Shown in pieces: positions 61,657 to 64,000 of a stretch of DNA of 64,000 nucleotides. Source of the stretch: Sphingomonas azotifigens NBRC 15497 (GTDB lineage: Bacteria; Pseudomonadota; Alphaproteobacteria; Sphingomonadales; Sphingomonadaceae). The position numbers were made by a program, and so were the translations under genes. Every line of letters begins with the position of its first letter. The stretch's first letter is position 1. Location: assembly GCF_002091475.1 (NCBI RefSeq), contig NZ_BCTR01000002.1:42576-106575 (forward strand), in the 5' to 3' direction. The notes below the pieces were generated by a model. That model was not told the DNA's origin and ran no database searches. It saw only the letters and a program-made list of their open reading frames with translations.

Positions 61657-62164
61657 TCATCGCGCCCACTGTGCCAGCCAGTCGGCCAGCGCCTGCGGCG
61701 TGAGGCTGCGGGCATCGGCCAGTGCCGAAACGCGCCCGGCGTTCAGCAGCTTGTCGGTCTTGGGGTCGACAACAAGCAGCGCGGGCACGCCTTCCGGCCG
61801 CGACCCGACGCCGTAGCGGACCGGGATCGCAAGGTTGCGATCGAACCGGCCGATGTCGACGGTCACCAGTTCATAATGCCGAGCCACCCAAGGCTTGAGC
61901 TTGGGCAGTTCGATCGTCCCGGCGAGCAGGCGGCAATCGAGGCACCAGTTGCCGCCGAGATCGATCAGCAGCAGCTTGCGCCCCTTGAGCGCACGCGCCT
62001 TGGCCGCCTTCACCGCCGCTTCGGCATCGGCCTTCTCGTCATAGGGCAGCGGCAACGGCTTGGGCAGCGCCTCGAAGCTGGCGACACCCACTGCCGGGGC
62101 GCGATCCGGCGGCGGGCAGCGCGAGGACGCATGCGAACAGTGCAGCGGTAATGGGAAATTGCAT
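61657..62164 (-). pseudogene. Thioredoxin-like protein with its signal peptide out of frame
   Basis: The main frame is a thioredoxin-fold protein: KLLLIDLGGNWCLDCRLLAG with a WCxxC redox pair, then ELPKLKPWVARHYELVTVDI and GVPALLVVDPKTDKLLNAGR. The natural start is the ATG at 62164 with GGGGG four bases upstream, giving the signal peptide MQFPITAALFACVLALPAAG. That frame stops after 41 codons, and the thioredoxin domain lies in the next frame. Changing one base near 62095-62110 would join them. Either the gene is damaged or the sequence has an error here. A GTG at 62208 opens the domain frame but gives no signal peptide. Confidence 0.6.
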
Positions 62165-62439
62165 ATTGCCCCCTTTTGGCGCGCGACACGCGCGACATAT
62201 CGAGGCACAAACTCCCATTCAATTTATAGGATTTGAACGTACAAAAACTGTCTACGTCTTCAAGCTCGGCTTTACCCCACGTCGGCGCACCGCCTGCAAC
62301 GGGCGCCTTTTTACGCCAATGCGCGTCGATCCACGCACCCCCGCGGCCGCTTCTGCAGCCCCAACAATTTCTTCGCTACAATTCCTATCTATATAAGGGA
62401 CATTAGTGCCTGCCGGTCGTCGGCCACAGGAGGATTTCC
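62165..62439. other. Divergent control region of the peroxiredoxin gene
   Basis: 275 bp without a gene. A TATATAAG at about 62389-62396 is a possible -10 element for the peroxiredoxin gene, and AGGAGG at 62429-62434 is its strong ribosome site. No clear OxyR-type site was recognised. Confidence 0.35.
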
Positions 62440-63081
62440 ATGTCGCTCAAGATTCTCGACACCTTCCCAGACTTCACCCAGGAATCGACGCAGGGCCCGC
62501 TCAACTTCTACGACTGGGCCGGCGACAGCTGGGTCGTGCTGTTCTCCCACCCCAAGGATTTCACGCCCGTCTGCACCACCGAACTGGGCGCGGTCGCGAA
62601 GCTCAAGCCCGAGTTCGACAAGCGGAACGTCAAGGCGATCGGCCTCTCGGTCGACGCGGTCGCCCAGCACCTCGCCTGGGCCGGCGACATCGAGCGGACG
62701 CAGGGCGCGGCGCTCAACTTCCCGCTGATCGCCGATGTCGACCGCCGCGTGGCAACGCTGCTCGACCTGATCCACCCCAATGCCTCGGATACCAACACCG
62801 TGCGCAGCGTGTTCGTGGTCGATCCGGCCAAACGGGTGCGCCTCACCCTCACCTATCCCGCCTCGACCGGCCGCAACTTCGACGAGCTGCTGCGCACGAT
62901 CGACAGCCTGCAGCTGACGGATGCGCACAAGGTCGCGACCCCGGCCAACTGGCACCAGGGCGACGACGTGATCATCCTGCCGTCGCTGGACACGGAGGCC
63001 GCCAAGGCGCTGTTCCCGGCCGGCTGGACCGAACACACCGCCTATCTGCGCACGGTGCCGCAGCCCGAAGGGGTGGACTGA
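62440..63081 (+). CDS. 1-Cys (Prx6-type) peroxiredoxin
   Basis: A 213-residue peroxidase of the Prx6/AhpC-TSA group that reduces peroxides. The peroxidatic Cys45 lies in HPKDFTPVCTTELGAVAKL. The C-terminal extension typical of Prx6 is present (RTIDSLQLTDAHKVATPANW, then HQGDDVIILPSL). No resolving Cys is evident, which fits the 1-Cys mechanism needing an outside thiol. The ATG at 62440 has AGGAGG six bases upstream. It is followed after four bases by the glutamine amidotransferase gene, so the two probably share a transcript. Confidence 0.9.
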   Translation: MSLKILDTFPDFTQESTQGPLNFYDWAGDSWVVLFSHPKDFTPVCTTELGAVAKLKPEFDKRNVKAIGLSVDAVAQHLAWAGDIERTQGAALNFPLIADVDRRVATLLDLIHPNASDTNTVRSVFVVDPAKRVRLTLTYPASTGRNFDELLRTIDSLQLTDAHKVATPANWHQGDDVIILPSLDTEAAKALFPAGWTEHTAYLRTVPQPEGVD

Positions 63082-63085
63082 GCGC

Positions 63086-63886
63086 ATGGCCCGATTCGTC
63101 CGCCGCGATCCCGCACCGGCCGCCCGGCGGCCGGTGATCGGCGTGCTCTGCTGCAACGAAGTGGCGGACCGGCCCATCCAGGCGGTGGCCAGCCGCTTCA
63201 TCGAGCCGCTGTCGCGGATCTCGGGGGCGACGGTGCTGCTGGTCCCCGCCCTGGTGGAGGTGGCCGACGTGGCAGCGCTCACCGGGCGGCTGGACGGGCT
63301 GCTGCTCACCGGCTCGCGGTCGGACGTCGAACCCCACCATTATGGCGGGCGCGCGGTGCCGGAGTCCCACGCCGACCCGCAGCGCGACCGCGTCGCTCTG
63401 GCGCTGGCCGAGCGGATGATCGAGAGCGGGCGGCCGGTGTTCGGGATCTGCCGCGGGCTGCAGGAGATCAACGTCCTGTTCGGCGGCTCGCTACGCCGCG
63501 ACCTTGGCGAGGAGCATCACCGCGCCGGCGACCTGCCGTTTGAGGCATTGTTCGACCAGCGCCACGATGTAACGCTCACGCCAGGAGGGCTGCTGGGCGG
63601 GCTGTCGCCGAGCGCCCGGATCAGCGTGAATTCGGTCCACCGGGAAGGCATCGGCCGGCTAGGCGACGGCCTGGCCATCGAAGCATGCTCGCCTGACGAC
63701 GGGTTGATCGAAGCGATCTCCGCGCGCCCCTGCGGCGCGGAAGTGCTGGCGGTGCAATGGCATCCCGAATGGGATGGGGCAAGGGCAGCAGTGGATCGTG
63801 CCTTTTTCGAACGGGTCGGCGCTAGCTTGGGGGGCCAAGCTGCAGACGAGCGGCGTTCGCGCGGCGGAGTTTATCGGGGACATTGA
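63086..63886 (+). CDS. Class I glutamine amidotransferase, gamma-glutamyl-GABA-hydrolase-like
   Basis: A 266-residue peptidase C26 family enzyme. The nucleophile Cys lies in FGICRGLQEINVLFGGSL, the catalytic His in AVQWHPEWDG with the usual Glu, and GLLLTGSRSDVEPHHYG is the conserved loop ahead. PuuD hydrolyses gamma-glutamyl-GABA in putrescine breakdown. No other puu gene is present here, so another gamma-glutamyl amide is possible. It follows the peroxiredoxin by four bases. Confidence 0.85.
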   Translation: MARFVRRDPAPAARRPVIGVLCCNEVADRPIQAVASRFIEPLSRISGATVLLVPALVEVADVAALTGRLDGLLLTGSRSDVEPHHYGGRAVPESHADPQRDRVALALAERMIESGRPVFGICRGLQEINVLFGGSLRRDLGEEHHRAGDLPFEALFDQRHDVTLTPGGLLGGLSPSARISVNSVHREGIGRLGDGLAIEACSPDDGLIEAISARPCGAEVLAVQWHPEWDGARAAVDRAFFERVGASLGGQAADERRSRGGVYRGH

Positions 63887-63953
63887 TCTCAAGCCACCGC
63901 CGGATGCGCGAGCGTCTGGTCCCACGGAGCCGCACACCGGCTGCGGGCGGCCA

Positions 63954-63999
63954 AACGCAAACAAGCCCCGACGTGGATGCGTCGGGGCTTGTTTGCGTT
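63954..63999. terminator. Long perfect hairpin at the right edge
   Basis: Two 20-base arms (63954-63973 and 63980-63999) are perfectly complementary around the loop TGGATG, 67 bp after the amidotransferase stop. The right arm ends in GTTTGCGTT, giving some T content. The length and symmetry fit a strong, possibly bidirectional terminator; the window ends one base later, so downstream bases cannot be checked. Confidence 0.6.
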
Positions 64000-64000
64000 A

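Overview
The window reads as chromosomal DNA of a GC-rich alphaproteobacterium, most likely a sphingomonad. The grounds are a dense set of TonB-dependent receptors, a PEPxxWA-type C-terminal sorting signal, a CCCCCGC-GAAG-GCGGGGG palindrome of the kind common in that group, and codon use rich in G/C throughout. No rRNA, tRNA, CRISPR array or intact mobile element was seen.

Region 1 (1-10.2 kb) is a complete benzoate-to-central-metabolism operon. A LysR regulator (catR, cut by the window edge) diverges from catB-catC-catA-benA-benB-benC-benD-pcaI-pcaJ-pcaF-pcaD. Most genes overlap by 1-4 bases. BenABC and BenD convert benzoate to catechol, CatA/B/C take it by ortho cleavage to 3-oxoadipate enol-lactone, PcaD opens the lactone, and PcaIJ/PcaF release succinyl-CoA and acetyl-CoA. 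The catR-catB gap holds a textbook CatR/BenM-type operator pair.

Region 2 (10.2-21.2 kb) is mixed: IS3 and IS256 transposase remnants, an alpha/beta hydrolase, a flavin-nucleotide-binding-fold protein, an internally deleted isochorismatase-family gene, a NarL-type response regulator with a large propeller-type sensor kinase and a stand-alone winged-helix protein between them, an acetyltransferase, a divergent pair of paralogous Asp-nucleophile hydrolases (one cytoplasmic, one exported), and a proline-iminopeptidase-like Tat substrate.

Region 3 (21.4-34.6 kb) looks like an uncharacterised uptake and catabolic module: MFS transporter, GntR regulator, FAD monooxygenase, a GH39-like protein whose two catalytic glutamates appear replaced, a TonB receptor, an AzgA-like permease, a PEP-CTERM protein, an AraC regulator and a siderophore-type receptor. 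An identical 13-bp near-palindrome lies in front of both the MFS and the monooxygenase genes and is the probable GntR operator.

Region 4 (34.7-60.1 kb) is the most striking part: a 25-kb organosulfur scavenging island. It starts beside decayed IS3 and ChrB fragments. One ABC permease/ATPase pair (ssuC, ssuB) is accompanied by four different substrate-binding lipoproteins. Three of these are each encoded directly after a TonB-dependent receptor. The island also encodes three LLM-class flavin monooxygenases, an acyl-CoA-dehydrogenase-fold flavoprotein of SfnB/DszC type, a cysteine-dioxygenase-family enzyme, a triple-domain rhodanese, a class II aldolase-family protein, a D-2-hydroxyacid dehydrogenase, a peroxiredoxin-like protein, a LysR regulator and serine acetyltransferase. 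I infer that several receptors and binding proteins for different sulfonates or sulfate esters share one inner-membrane channel, with the released sulfur assimilated through cysteine.

Region 5 (60.3-64 kb) has a TauE/SafE-MetQ fusion pseudogene, a Tat-exported DOPA-dioxygenase-domain protein, a thioredoxin-like gene with its signal peptide out of frame, a 1-Cys peroxiredoxin, a class I glutamine amidotransferase and a long terminator-like hairpin at the right edge.
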